DNA of 64,000 nucleotides from Blautia parvula (GTDB taxonomy: Bacteria > Bacillota > Clostridia > Lachnospirales > Lachnospiraceae): positions 4,138,501 to 4,202,500 of the forward strand of contig NZ_CP084061.1 in assembly GCF_020215665.1 (NCBI RefSeq), read 5' to 3'. The notes beneath the pieces were generated by a model that saw nothing but the letters and a program-made list of their open reading frames with translations, made no database searches and had not been told where the DNA came from. Below, piece by piece: positions 1 through 8,261 of the stretch. The number at the start of each line of letters is the position of its first letter. The stretch's first letter is position 1. The translations under genes were made by a program, and so were the position numbers.

Positions 1-593
1 CCAATGACACAGGAAATCTGGGGTATTCCCTGAAAGACCTGATCTCTCAGTTAGAGCAGAAGATTCCGTATTCCAAAGATGTACATATGTCCCGCAAATT
101 CACTGCCCCGGACACGGATTACCTTATCCGGCTGCTGTTTTTCCGCACCATGCTGGAGCTGTCCCAGTGTCTTCTGGAAAATAACAAGGCAACAGGTGCC
201 GTATACCTGAAAAAAGCCTTACTGTATATCTCTGCGCATCTGACAGAAGATATACGGATTCCGGAACTGGCTGCTTACGCCGGAATTAACAAATCTTATC
301 TCCAATCCCTGTTTTCCAGACATATGCACTGCACGATTACAGATTATGTCAACCGAAAAAGATTGGAACAGGCTGCTTTTCTGCTGACAAACAGTTCTCT
401 GTCCGTGACAGATATTGCGTTCCATGCAGGATACAACAGCCGCCAGCATTTTGGCAGCACTTTTGAAAAATATTATGGAACAAGCCCCAGGGCTTACCGT
501 CAGCTTCATGAAAAGAAGATAGATACTTCTACCGGACATGGACAGTATACGATTCGGGAGGATGGAACCTGGGATACGGAACCGCTGGAATAA
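1..593 (+). CDS. AraC-type DNA-binding regulator, C-terminal part (5' end outside window)
   Basis: The reading frame is open from base 3 with no stop, so the gene starts before the window; an internal ATG at 87 is not the real start. The last ~100 residues form a double helix-turn-helix AraC domain: an IRIPELAAYAGINKSYLQSL first helix pair, and a second pair with SVTDIAFHAGYNSRQHFGSTF ending in the family signature YYGTSPRAYR. The part before it (about 95 residues visible) has no recognisable domain and could be the linker of a YesN-type two-component response regulator, common in this family; the receiver domain, if any, is out of view. A terminator hairpin follows directly. Confidence 0.85.
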   Translation, partial: NDTGNLGYSLKDLISQLEQKIPYSKDVHMSRKFTAPDTDYLIRLLFFRTMLELSQCLLENNKATGAVYLKKALLYISAHLTEDIRIPELAAYAGINKSYLQSLFSRHMHCTITDYVNRKRLEQAAFLLTNSSLSVTDIAFHAGYNSRQHFGSTFEKYYGTSPRAYRQLHEKKIDTSTGHGQYTIREDGTWDTEPLE

Positions 594-598
594 AAAAA

Positions 599-687
599 CA
601 GGAGAGTGAAGTAACCGTTATGGTTATCCGGCAACAGCTCAGCTATCCGAATTTTGCTGAGCTGTTACGTTATCTTCACTCTCCTGG
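599..687 (-). terminator. Long nested hairpin, terminator for galactokinase
   Basis: Outer arms CAGGAGAGTGAAG (599-611) and its complement (674-686) enclose inner arms AACAGCTCAGC (633-643) and GCTGAGCTGTT (656-666). Read leftward, the outer stem is followed by seven T residues, the layout of an intrinsic terminator for galK. It lies between two convergent genes and may also stop the rightward regulator transcript, although the rightward T-tract is poor. Confidence 0.8.
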
Positions 688-715
688 CTTATTTATGATT
701 CTGCCTTCAGAAATT

Positions 716-1972
716 TTAGAAATCCATATGTACTGCGCCTGTCTGGCGAATCTGCATTACATAAATATTTTCTTTACCCATGTATGGTGTCATGTATTCT
801 ACATAATCTGCTGTCATATCTTTAGGAAGCACTGCTGCGATCACACCGGCAAATCCACCGCCGTGGACTCTGCAGTAACCTCTTCCGGCCTCTTCGATGA
901 ACATTTCTGTCAGAGCCAGGGCTACCGGAACCGCCTGTTCTGTCTCATCCTTAGTTGCAAAACAGTTCTGCAGCCATTTCCAAGAACTATTACCTGATTT
1001 TGTGATGCACTGTAAAAAGGTATCGTAATCCTTTTCTTTGATCGCTTTCACTGCAGCATCCACACGGTTCTGCTCCGCGAAGAAATGCAGTGCGCGCATA
1101 ACAGCTCTGTCTCCGGCTTCTTTTCTGACTTTGTTCAGATTCTGCATAAACTCTTTTTCATCCACATCGGCAAGCACTTCTTTGCCCATAACCTGTGCTG
1201 CTTTTTTCATTTCGATGGGGACAGAGGAATACTCTGCACTTAAATCCGCATGGCCTTTTCCTGTATTTACAATGATCAGGTCATATCCAAGCTGGTCATA
1301 TCCGAAATCCAGCTTCTCTACTTTCGGCATTTCCTCTTTGAAATCAATGGTGATCACACCGCCCACTGCACATGCCATCTGATCCAGCAGACCGGACTGT
1401 TTTTCCCAGTATTCATGCTCTGCGTACTGGCCGATCTTAGCGTATTCAACATAATCTATTTTTCCGTCATTGCTGAAATAATCAACGATGGCACAGATAA
1501 GCATTTCAAATGATGCGGAGGAGCTTACCCCTGCTGCGCCGATAACATCTGTGGACACATATGCGTCAAAGCCTTCCACTTTATATCCCTTTTTCACAAA
1601 TCCCTCAAACATACCGATCAGCAGGGAAAGTGTTCCCTGGCATTTACAGGTTGTGTCCATATTGTCTAAATCAACGGTAATGCTCTGGTTATAATTCTCG
1701 CTGATCACGTGAACCAGTGAGGTGCCGTTCTTCCTTGCCGCAGCAATCGTATCCATAGCAATACTTCCGGTCAGCACCTTACCATGGTTGTGGTCCGTAT
1801 GGTTGCCCAGGATCTCTGTTCTTCCCGGTGATGTGAAGAAGTCAGCTTCACCTTCGCCAAATGCTTTCACAAATTCCCGGTACAGATGATTGTAGCGCTC
1901 CTGCTCCATCTGCAATTTCTCTTCACCGTAAACTGTTTTCAGAGTTGCAACTGCTTTTTCATTTTCAAACAT
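716..1972 (-). CDS. galK: Galactokinase
   Basis: Phosphorylates D-galactose to galactose-1-phosphate, first step of the Leloir pathway, in the cytoplasm. The 418-residue protein has the GHMP-kinase layout: the galactokinase signature GRTEILGNHTDH at residues 50-61, the ATP-binding loop GAAGVSSSASFE at 145-156, the catalytic Asp region KQSGLLDQMA at 191-200, and a C-terminal GGGFAGVI motif. The ATG at 1972 has GGGAGG nine bases upstream. It is slightly longer than the ~390 residues of E. coli GalK. The gene diverges from an AraC regulator at 2109, a likely local controller. Galactose released by the two alpha-galactosidases in this window would feed this enzyme. Confidence 0.95.
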   Translation of the reverse strand: MFENEKAVATLKTVYGEEKLQMEQERYNHLYREFVKAFGEGEADFFTSPGRTEILGNHTDHNHGKVLTGSIAMDTIAAARKNGTSLVHVISENYNQSITVDLDNMDTTCKCQGTLSLLIGMFEGFVKKGYKVEGFDAYVSTDVIGAAGVSSSASFEMLICAIVDYFSNDGKIDYVEYAKIGQYAEHEYWEKQSGLLDQMACAVGGVITIDFKEEMPKVEKLDFGYDQLGYDLIIVNTGKGHADLSAEYSSVPIEMKKAAQVMGKEVLADVDEKEFMQNLNKVRKEAGDRAVMRALHFFAEQNRVDAAVKAIKEKDYDTFLQCITKSGNSSWKWLQNCFATKDETEQAVPVALALTEMFIEEAGRGYCRVHGGGFAGVIAAVLPKDMTADYVEYMTPYMGKENIYVMQIRQTGAVHMDF

Positions 1973-2014
1973 TGTAAAATACCTCCCGTTTTTCTTGACT
2001 CATACTTTACTTGT

Positions 2015-2020
2015 ATTATA
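2015..2020 (-). promoter_or_regulatory. Probable -10 box of galK promoter
   Basis: Read leftward, a perfect TATAAT lies about 45 bases before the galK start. No good -35 hexamer is visible at normal spacing, which fits a promoter needing an activator such as the divergent AraC protein (inference). Confidence 0.4.
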
Positions 2021-2108
2021 ATGTAGATATGAAGTGTATTTCTAGGAATATCTTGAAGAATATATGGACGATATTGAGATTTTGGCATTTTACCGGGAAG
2101 GGAAAAGG

Positions 2109-3023
2109 ATGCAGATACAGACAAACAGGAATCAGAGGGAAATTAAGGCGCATGGGGACTTTACATTTCCTGTACTGGTGAGTAAAGAGTGTATTACGGA
2201 CTATGAATTCGGAACATTTTCCTGGCATTGGCATTCGGAGATTGAGATGACACTGGTGGAGGACGGGGAGATGATCTACCAGGTGAACGGAGCGGATTTT
2301 CATCTGCAGGAGGGGGACGTGATGTTCGGCAATGCCAATACACTGCACAGCGGGCATATGGTTGAGGGGAAGGACTGCCATTACTGGAGTATTACCTTTG
2401 ACCCCAAGATTGTGTATGGGTTTGAGAAGAGTCTGATACAGACAAAATACGTGGACCTGGTGGTAAATGGACATGAGTTCTCGGCGCTTTGGTTTGATGG
2501 GAGTGAGGAGTGGCATGGGGATATCAGGGAGAAAATGAAGAAGGTCATAGAGCTGGATTTGGAGAGGCCGGATTTTTATGAGATGGAAGTGCAGATGCTG
2601 TTGTCGGAGATCTGGCTGGTTTTGCTGCGCCATCAGGGGGCTTTTAATCAGGATGCGGAATCGCTGAATCCTAAGGAGCTGGCAAGGCTTAAGACTATAT
2701 TGGGGTTTATTCATGAGAATTATGATAAGAAAATCACCCTTACAGATATTGCAGATTCCGTGCATATCTGTAAGAGTGAGTGCTGTCGTTTTTTTAAGAA
2801 ACATATGAATGAGTCTTTGTTTGATTATCTGCTGCGCTATCGGGTGGAGCAGAGCATTCCTTATCTGCGGGATGAGGAGTATAGTATCACGGATGCGGCG
2901 TTTAGTGCGGGGTTTACGGACGCGGGGTATTATTCTCGGGTGTTTCGGAAATGTACCGGGGTTTCGCCGCGGAAATTCCGGAAAGACAGCTATCTTATAC
3001 CAAACTCTCTGAATTACTCGTGA
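2109..3023 (+). CDS. AraC family regulator with cupin sensor domain
   Basis: About 304 residues. The N-terminal half has the AraC-type cupin pattern (FSWHWHSEIEMTLVEDGEM, then a QEGDVMFGNANTLHSGH stretch), a small-molecule pocket typical of sugar-responsive regulators. The last ~100 residues are the double helix-turn-helix, ending YYSRVFRKCTGVSPRKFRK. The ATG at 2109 is preferred because AAGGG lies six bases before it; an in-frame ATG at 2064 has no clear ribosome-binding site. It diverges from galK, so regulation of galactose use is plausible, but the ligand cannot be read from sequence. Confidence 0.85.
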   Translation: MQIQTNRNQREIKAHGDFTFPVLVSKECITDYEFGTFSWHWHSEIEMTLVEDGEMIYQVNGADFHLQEGDVMFGNANTLHSGHMVEGKDCHYWSITFDPKIVYGFEKSLIQTKYVDLVVNGHEFSALWFDGSEEWHGDIREKMKKVIELDLERPDFYEMEVQMLLSEIWLVLLRHQGAFNQDAESLNPKELARLKTILGFIHENYDKKITLTDIADSVHICKSECCRFFKKHMNESLFDYLLRYRVEQSIPYLRDEEYSITDAAFSAGFTDAGYYSRVFRKCTGVSPRKFRKDSYLIPNSLNYS

Positions 3024-3330
3024 AATGTAGAACGGCTGCAGACACTTCTATGCGCAAGCAAAACACAGACTAATTGATTGACGTACAGGGATAAATTAGG
3101 ATAGTTTTTATTAAGACTATGGAGAACAGTTTGTAAATAAATATCATAAATGGAGAGGGCGTAAAAATTTCTGTGTCTATAGGAAATGCTTTTTCCTGAT
3201 AAGAATCAGATATGTATAGAAATCTTGTCGATAATGGTTTTTTTATCGTGTCGAATTTCTTTTCTAATTATAGTATTGCCAGATCTGCTCAATTTATACT
3301 TCTTTTTCTATTTTTTTGCATTACAATTAA

Positions 3331-3420
3331 GGCATTAGTTTGTATTACTTAAAACGTGGGCGCTGCCCACACCCGGCCTCTGGAATAAGATTGGGGATTC
3401 CTGGTAATATTACTAATGCC
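3331..3420. repeat. 90-base inverted-repeat segment, possible miniature element
   Basis: The segment opens with GGCATTAGTTTGTATTAC and closes with GGTAATATTACTAATGCC, imperfect inverted ends of about 17 bases. Inside is a tight GTGGGC-GCT-GCCCAC hairpin (3356-3370). The layout resembles a small non-coding mobile element or a transcript hairpin; no flanking duplication was established. Confidence 0.4.
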
Positions 3421-3430
3421 GAAGGAATAA

Positions 3431-3470
3431 GGTCGGAACGTTCAGTCCAAGTAAAGCTGCCGTTCCGGCC
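3431..3470. terminator. Bidirectional hairpin behind the transposase
   Basis: Arms GGTCGGAACG (3431-3440) and CGTTCCGGCC (3461-3470) pair with one G-U, loop 20. Rightward it is followed by CTTTTTATTTT; leftward it ends the transposase transcript, 10 bases past its stop. Confidence 0.6.
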
Positions 3471-3479
3471 CTTTTTATT

Positions 3480-4691
3480 TTAAAGATATTGGGTAAGTCT
3501 TTCTCCATAAAGGACAATCAGCTGGTTCAGCACCTGGTCCCAGTTCCGGTATCTCTGGGTCCATTTTTTTATGACATTTTCACTTGCAAGATATAACATT
3601 TTCTTCAGTGATACATCACCTGGGAATACACTTTTTGTTTTGGTTACCTTTTGGTACTGACGGTTCAGCCACTCTATGATATTCGTATACATAATGCGCC
3701 GGATATCTTCAGAAAATTGAAAGAAGGAATTAACATCTTCCCAGTTGTTTTCCCAGTTACTGATCGCGTAGGGATATTTCTTTCCCCATTTTTCTTTTAT
3801 ATTTTCCAGTTCTGAGAGTGCGGCAGCCTCATTGGAGGCATTGTATACCGCCTTGAAATCAGAAGAAAACTTCTTCAAATCCGTGTAATTCACATATTTA
3901 AAAGAATTGCGGAGCATATGGATGACACATCTCTGAATCTCAGCCTGTGGATACACAGCCTGGATGGCTTCTTTGAAGCCTGACAGTCCATCCACACAGA
4001 AAAACAACACGTCTTTCACCCCACGGTTCTTCAGGTCATTGAGCATTCCAAGTCAGAACTTGCTGGTTTCATTCGCTCCGACAGTAATGCTGAGAATGTC
4101 TTTATATCCCTCGGTTGTCACTCCCAGCACTACATAGGCTGCACGGCTGAGGATCCTGCCGTCTTCCCGTACTTTGTAATGGATGTAGTCCATAAAAACA
4201 AAGGGATATATGGGATTCAGCGGACGTGACTGCCATTCCTTAACTTCCGGAAGGATCTTATCCGTTATTTTACTGACCATCTCTGCAGACAACTCAATTC
4301 CGTAGAGGTCCTGGAGCTGGTCATGGATATCCCTTGTGCTCATGCCTCGGGCATAAAGGGAAATGACCTTTTCCTCGATGCCGGAGATATCCCGCTGATA
4401 CTTTGGAACCAGTTTGGGCTCAAAATCCCCATTCCGGTCTCTGGGGACATACACCTGAAATTCCCCATACTGACTTTTGAGTGTTTTGGCAGAATGCCCA
4501 TTTCTCTTGTTGTTGGTAACTAAATCCCCTTTTTTATTTTTTTCGTATCCAAGAGTGGCATCCAATTCTGCCTCCATAAGTTCTTGAAGGATATCCTTGA
4601 AACTTTCTTTTAGTAGTGCATAGACATCCGTAACACTGGTAATGTTGTTTTCTGAAATAATCTGTCGAATTTGTTCCTTTGCTACTGGCAT
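3480..4691 (-). pseudogene. IS256-family transposase interrupted by one nonsense codon
   Basis: A Mutator/IS256 DDE transposase of 402 residues in a single frame except for one TGA at 4055-4053. The protein reads ANETSKF, stop, LGMLNDLKNRGV; in relatives this site is normally Trp (SKFWL), so one TGG-to-TGA change explains it. The first catalytic Asp lies before the stop (FVFMDYIHYKV), the second Asp (FFCVDGLSGFKEA) and the Glu (NIIEWLNRQYQKVTK) after it, so neither fragment can be active alone. Ribosome-binding site AAGGAG precedes the ATG at 4691. The downstream fragment could restart at the ATG at 4046 but would lack part of the DDE triad. Confidence 0.9.
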
Positions 4692-5075
4692 AAAAATACT
4701 CCTTTTCGATAAGAATTGTCATATCTTAATTCTTACCAAAAAGGAGCCACTTTTTACCAAAGACACAAATTAATTTACACTACCTAAATGGAAGGTATAT
4801 CGCTTGCTTGTTTGTTAATCATTCCGAGATCTTAAAGCTGTAGATAACTTCAATGATTTCTTATATCTGCCAGGTAGTCATTCATTTTGCATACATGGAA
4901 ATAATCTTTTAATCAATATTGGAAGTGTTTTTTTGCCATTTTTTTAACCACTTGCGATCCAAAAGTAAATTTTCGGTCTCACGGCACATCTATCACCAAG
5001 GCACCGTAATTGCTGTTTATGCGTTAACGCTTGTATCCATTGTGAAAATAATCCTTGCCTGAATGTTCTGATTTT

Positions 5076-5210
5076 TCATAATCCTAAATACTTATCCCGT
5101 TTAGCTTCCATTATTTCCTTAATGGTTCCACCAAGGCAATTTTTCAGGGAATCTTGAATTTCTTCATATGTTTGAATATCACATTCTCCCGAAAGCTGAT
5201 AAATTATGTT
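5076..5210 (-). pseudogene. Remnant of a second IS256-family transposase (N-terminal fragment)
   Basis: Read leftward, 44 codons give a peptide containing EIQDSLKNCLGGTIKEIMEA then KRDKYLGL and a stop. This matches the N-terminal block of another IS256 subgroup, where LGGTIKEMMEAELDDHLGYEK is typical; it differs from the neighbouring transposase (ILQELMEAELDATLGYEK). A stop closes the frame on both sides. It is an old decayed fragment, suggesting repeated insertion at this spot. It is too short for certainty. Confidence 0.6.
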
Positions 5211-5268
5211 TCATTTTCCTTCTATTATTTGTACTCTGTGTACTGATTTCTTTTATCTTACCATAATA

Positions 5269-5311
5269 AAAGGTCCTCTTATGATTATTATTTTATCATA
5301 AGAGAACCTTT
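5269..5311. terminator. Strong AT-rich hairpin
   Basis: Arms AAGGTCCTCTTATGAT (near 5269-5285) and ATCATAAGAGAACCTT (5295-5311) pair with one mismatch around a 9-base AT loop. It lies about 170 bases beyond the surface operon and may end its leftward transcript, or be the end of the old transposon. No clear T-tract follows on either strand beyond short TTATT. Confidence 0.5.
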
Positions 5312-5483
5312 ATTAATTCTATTTTATAGAAAAAGTTTCACACTCTCTCAATCCTTACCCGAAAGAATTTACTTTATATAAAAATAAAATAAGTAAATTT
5401 ACAATACCCTATTTAACACTAAAGATTTGCACTTAATTTTACTAACAAATACATACAGATTACTATTTACACATTAAATATTT

Positions 5484-5972
5484 TTATAAATCGCTAGCAC
5501 CCGTATATTTTATCGTAAAATTAATAGTACCACTATAATGCCCCGCATTCGTTATACTTGCTTCATCAGGAGGTGTTAACTTATATATTTTTGATGTATT
5601 ACTACTATCAAGTGTGGCTTTTTCTACAGTGTCAAGCGTTGCTTTTATTTCACTACTTGAATTACCTTTATCCACCAAAGTTAATGTATTATCAGTTGTG
5701 TCCAACCCTGTTCCACCTAACTCCACCTCCACTTTTTTATCTAATTCCAACATGTAATCTTTTATACCAACAGTAATTTCTTGTATAGTATTACCAGCTG
5801 TAATTGACATATCCGCCGGAATTGTTACTGTATATTTTACTGGCTGATCCAATGAAATGGTTAGACTCCCACTGTCAGTTCCTTTACTAATATCTTGAGC
5901 CAACACCGGCACACACATCCCAATCGTCATAACCCCTGCCAACCCCATAGCTACTAACCCTTTTTTCTTCAT
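5484..5972 (-). CDS. Small secreted beta-rich surface protein
   Basis: 162 residues. A signal peptide (MKKKGLVAMGLAGVMTIG to about residue 23, cleavage near VLAQ-D) is followed by an exported domain rich in Thr, Ser and beta-formers. The domain opens with YTVTIPADMSIT and closes with GHYSGTINFTIKYT, a pattern also seen at the C-terminus of the preceding gene product, so the two likely share a fold. No cell-wall sorting motif or WxL motif is visible. The start is ATG at 5972, eight bases after AGGAGG; a TTG at 5978 is too close to the ribosome-binding site. Last gene of the riboswitch-controlled operon. The function is unknown; a structural surface subunit is my inference. Confidence 0.75.
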   Translation of the reverse strand: MKKKGLVAMGLAGVMTIGMCVPVLAQDISKGTDSGSLTISLDQPVKYTVTIPADMSITAGNTIQEITVGIKDYMLELDKKVEVELGGTGLDTTDNTLTLVDKGNSSSEIKATLDTVEKATLDSSNTSKIYKLTPPDEASITNAGHYSGTINFTIKYTGASDL

Positions 5973-5997
5973 AACCAAATCCTCCTAAATTATAATT

Positions 5998-7287
5998 TTA
6001 ATTAATTTCCATTTCAAAATTCTCGACTCTACTCTCATACACCACATGGAACACCAGCACTCCCGAATATTCCCCCGCACACAAATCAATATTATTTTCC
6101 GGCAGAATATTCACATCCTGTGCCTCACTCCACCCATCCAGAATCGCCTGATTCTCTTCCGGTGTAATCAAGTTCCCGGCTATCTCCAGCCGGTATTCCC
6201 AACTGTTTTCTCCGCAGTACAGTGCGAAGTTCTTCCTGTCTCTGCTCTCAGTTCCTTCCACTGTGACTACAAGCTCTCCATCCTCTTCCGGTATCAATTT
6301 CTTAGTCTGAATCGTAAAGCTGTCCGTGTCATCTGTCAGTTTTACCTGTGAAGGAATTTCGACTTCATATACAGGTTCATTTGACGGCAGCGGTTCTTTT
6401 TCAGCATCCAGGTCTTCCGGGGTATTCTCCATATCTTCCGTTCCATCTATGGCTTCCCCTTCATCCTTTCCACTGGTATCCGCTGTCTCTTCATCTTCTG
6501 CGTCTGTTTCCTCAGAAATATCCTCCTGTCCTTCCGTTTGAGGTGAGGTCACCTCATGGGCCTCTTCATCCATATGGGAAATATTATCCTTCTGGCCCTG
6601 ATTTGTTATTCCGGACGGTGTATCTTTCTGACTGTCACCGCTTTCTTCTCCTCCGTTCTCATCTTCTTTCTTATTATTTTGTCCGTCTGTTTCCCCGGAT
6701 TCTTCCGGTTTGGAATCCTTCTGTTCAGGATTTTCACTTTCGGGGTCATCTTCCCCCTGCTGCTCTGAATCCTGGTCTTCCTCCTCCAAATCCTTACTTT
6801 CCTGCTGTTCCTCCAGCTCCTGCTGCTTTTTCAGCTCTTCTTCTGCTTTCAGCTTTTCCAGCTCATACTTGCAGGGAACCGCTTCAACTGCAGGCCGGTA
6901 CGCACATTCCGGACAATGATTTGTAATGCCGTCCCCATCCGTATCCACACACTCATGGTCACATGGTATTTCCGGCACTGCCTCTCTATAGCCACAGAAT
7001 TCATCGTGATGATGCACTCTGTTGACTTCATCCTTTTCTTCCTCATTTTCTTCCTGAAGACTATCTTCTGTTTCCTCTTCTTCGTCAAAGTCCTGAGGTT
7101 CTTCTATATCTGCTGAAATCCAATTTCCGTCCACATCCCGGACAAGCTCCTGTGATACTGCAGGATCTGCTTCCCCGTCTTCATTAAATTGCTCCGCGTC
7201 AGCAAAGGCCATCCCTGTATTTCCAACTACAAGTACCGCTGACGTGATAACAGAAATTACAATCCCTCTCCAATTCCTGCTGTCCAT
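5998..7287 (-). CDS. Acidic low-complexity exported surface protein
   Basis: 429 residues. A signal peptide or anchor spans about residues 7-29. Residues ~90-142 form a Cys/His-rich patch (HHHDEFCGY, then CDHECVDTDGDGITNHCPEC), where DTDGDG resembles a calcium-binding loop. A long Glu/Asp/Gln/Lys-rich, probably disordered stretch occupies ~143-305. The final ~120 residues form a beta domain (YEVEIPSQVKLT to GEYSGVLVFHVVYE) resembling the small secreted protein encoded next. The ATG at 7287 has GGTGG close upstream. It is the middle gene of a three-gene operon. The acidic stalk plus end domain suggests a spacer-type surface protein; this is inference, and no known family was recognised. Confidence 0.75.
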   Translation of the reverse strand: MDSRNWRGIVISVITSAVLVVGNTGMAFADAEQFNEDGEADPAVSQELVRDVDGNWISADIEEPQDFDEEEETEDSLQEENEEEKDEVNRVHHHDEFCGYREAVPEIPCDHECVDTDGDGITNHCPECAYRPAVEAVPCKYELEKLKAEEELKKQQELEEQQESKDLEEEDQDSEQQGEDDPESENPEQKDSKPEESGETDGQNNKKEDENGGEESGDSQKDTPSGITNQGQKDNISHMDEEAHEVTSPQTEGQEDISEETDAEDEETADTSGKDEGEAIDGTEDMENTPEDLDAEKEPLPSNEPVYEVEIPSQVKLTDDTDSFTIQTKKLIPEEDGELVVTVEGTESRDRKNFALYCGENSWEYRLEIAGNLITPEENQAILDGWSEAQDVNILPENNIDLCAGEYSGVLVFHVVYESRVENFEMEIN

Positions 7288-7299
7288 GAAACACCACCC

Positions 7300-7884
7300 T
7301 TATCTCACATCGAGCACGGTCTCCATATTTGCTCCGTTCATGGGGGATAAGTCCACAATACTTGCCGTTGTGATTCTCAATTCAGCCGCATATTCCCCTG
7401 CATCCAAAGCCTTGCTGAATGTAGCTGTTGTAATCGCCTCCCCGGGAGGCACCTGTTTTGATTCATAAAGCACTTCCCCGCTGTCCTTGAGCACAAGCTG
7501 GAATGTAAAATAACAGGGGTTCCCTTCCGGGTTGGAAAATGCCACATCCACATCTGTCTGTCCTGCAGGAATATATATCTTAGGATATCCCGGTAATTCT
7601 ATATTCTCCGCATTGGGATCGCCTTTCGGGGCCTCCGGGATAGTTCCGTCCCAGTCCCCTGCATTTGGATCAATATCCGCTGATACCTGCTCCTCCTGTG
7701 CCTTGTCATTGTCTCCGCCAAACCATCCGAGCTTATACCCCGCTGCACCGGCACCGCCCACTGCTATAACACCTACAAGGGCTCCGATCATGATTTTCTG
7801 TCTCAGTACCGCTTTCTGAAGTTTCAGGGCATTATCAGTGACCATCTCACCGGTGCTCTTTGTTTTCTTCTCTTCTTCACTCAA
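7300..7884 (-). CDS. Single-pass membrane protein with extracellular beta domain
   Basis: 194 residues from the TTG at 7884, chosen because AGAGGTGAG lies just upstream; an in-frame GTG at 7914 would add ten residues but has no ribosome-binding site. About 30 charged cytoplasmic residues are followed by a membrane helix at ~31-52 (IMIGALVGVIAVGGAGAAGY), an acidic linker and an extracellular domain (PKIYIPAGQTDVDVAF to GEYAAELRITT). First gene of the surface operon, 12 bases before the acidic protein. It could anchor or nucleate the other two; the family is not recognised. Confidence 0.7.
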   Translation of the reverse strand: MSEEEKKTKSTGEMVTDNALKLQKAVLRQKIMIGALVGVIAVGGAGAAGYKLGWFGGDNDKAQEEQVSADIDPNAGDWDGTIPEAPKGDPNAENIELPGYPKIYIPAGQTDVDVAFSNPEGNPCYFTFQLVLKDSGEVLYESKQVPPGEAITTATFSKALDAGEYAAELRITTASIVDLSPMNGANMETVLDVR

Positions 7885-7946
7885 TTCTCTCACCTCTGAA
7901 ATTTTTGGCCGCACGGAATTATATTTTATGTCTTCAGGATGTTTTT

Positions 7947-7993
7947 GTTATTATAGGTATAATAACAAAGAGAGTATGCCTAGGCATACTCTC
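7947..7993. promoter_or_regulatory. Two adjacent perfect palindromes before the surface operon
   Basis: GTTATTATA-GG-TATAATAAC (7947-7966) is followed three bases later by GAGAGTATGCC-TA-GGCATACTCTC (7970-7993), a 24-base perfect palindrome. Both lie 60-110 bases upstream of the first gene's start. They could be operators for a dimeric protein or RNA hairpins in the leader; there is no T-tract to make them terminators. Confidence 0.5.
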
Positions 7994-8002
7994 GCGCGGT
8001 TC

Positions 8003-8127
8003 CTGATTTTTTTCAGTTTCGGATGTTTGTGCGGCAAACTCCGGCGCTATGCCTGAACTTTGCACAAACCTAAAGGATTCTGCTGCCTCCGGCAGGGGCG
8101 TTCTTTCATTTTTTGTACAAAAAGAAC
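8003..8127 (-). other. Series of four small hairpins in the leader RNA
   Basis: CTGA/TCAG (8003-8016), GTTTGTGC/GCACAAAC (8025-8069, 29-base loop), CTGCC/GGCAG (8083-8095) and GTTCTTT/AAAGAAC (8100-8127) stack between the riboswitch terminator and the operon. I see no match to a known RNA class. The run could be a second regulatory RNA, a processing site or a dispersed repeat. Confidence 0.35.
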
Positions 8128-8194
8128 ATACTTATCCTGTGACAAGTATCTACCGGCTTTTTACCTCGGGATACACTTTTCCCCGAAATAAAAA

Positions 8195-8218
8195 CTGCCT
8201 GCAGCAATTTGCAGGCAG
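8195..8218 (-). terminator. Riboswitch-linked intrinsic terminator
   Basis: CTGCCTGCA and TGCAGGCAG form a perfect 9-base stem (8195-8218) followed leftward by TTTTTATTTC. It lies about 45 bases downstream of the riboswitch, in the position of an expression platform, so ligand binding likely decides whether the surface operon is transcribed. Confidence 0.85.
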
Positions 8219-8261
8219 AAGCGTATCAAAATAAAGCAAGGTATAAAAATCACCTTACAAA

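Larger units (their letters stand above)
3024..3479. other. AT-rich intergenic region, no gene seen
   Basis: Holds no convincing coding sequence. It contains a weak hairpin around 3226-3252, the 90-base inverted-repeat segment 3331-3420 and the hairpin 3431-3470, both listed separately. The region borders the IS256 insertion and its AT-rich character contrasts with the neighbouring genes. Confidence 0.6.
3421..4785 (-). mobile_element. IS256-family insertion sequence, ends not defined
   Basis: One transposase frame with its ribosome-binding site and a hairpin (TAAGAATT 4710-4717 / AATTCTTA 4728-4735) upstream of the start. The right end may be near 4785, where the leftward strand reads GGTAGTGTAAATTAATTTG, but no matching inverted copy was found at the left end, so the limits given are approximate. 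Confidence 0.5.

Noticed and set aside
4053-4055. TGA in the transposase as a selenocysteine codon
   Set aside because: The site is a conserved Trp in the family and there is no selenocysteine insertion-like hairpin right after it that I can support; a nonsense mutation is simpler.
3300-4790. Terminal inverted repeats of the IS256 element
   Set aside because: The right end candidate GGTAGTGTAAATTAATTTG has no convincing inverted partner on the left, so no ends or target duplication are claimed.
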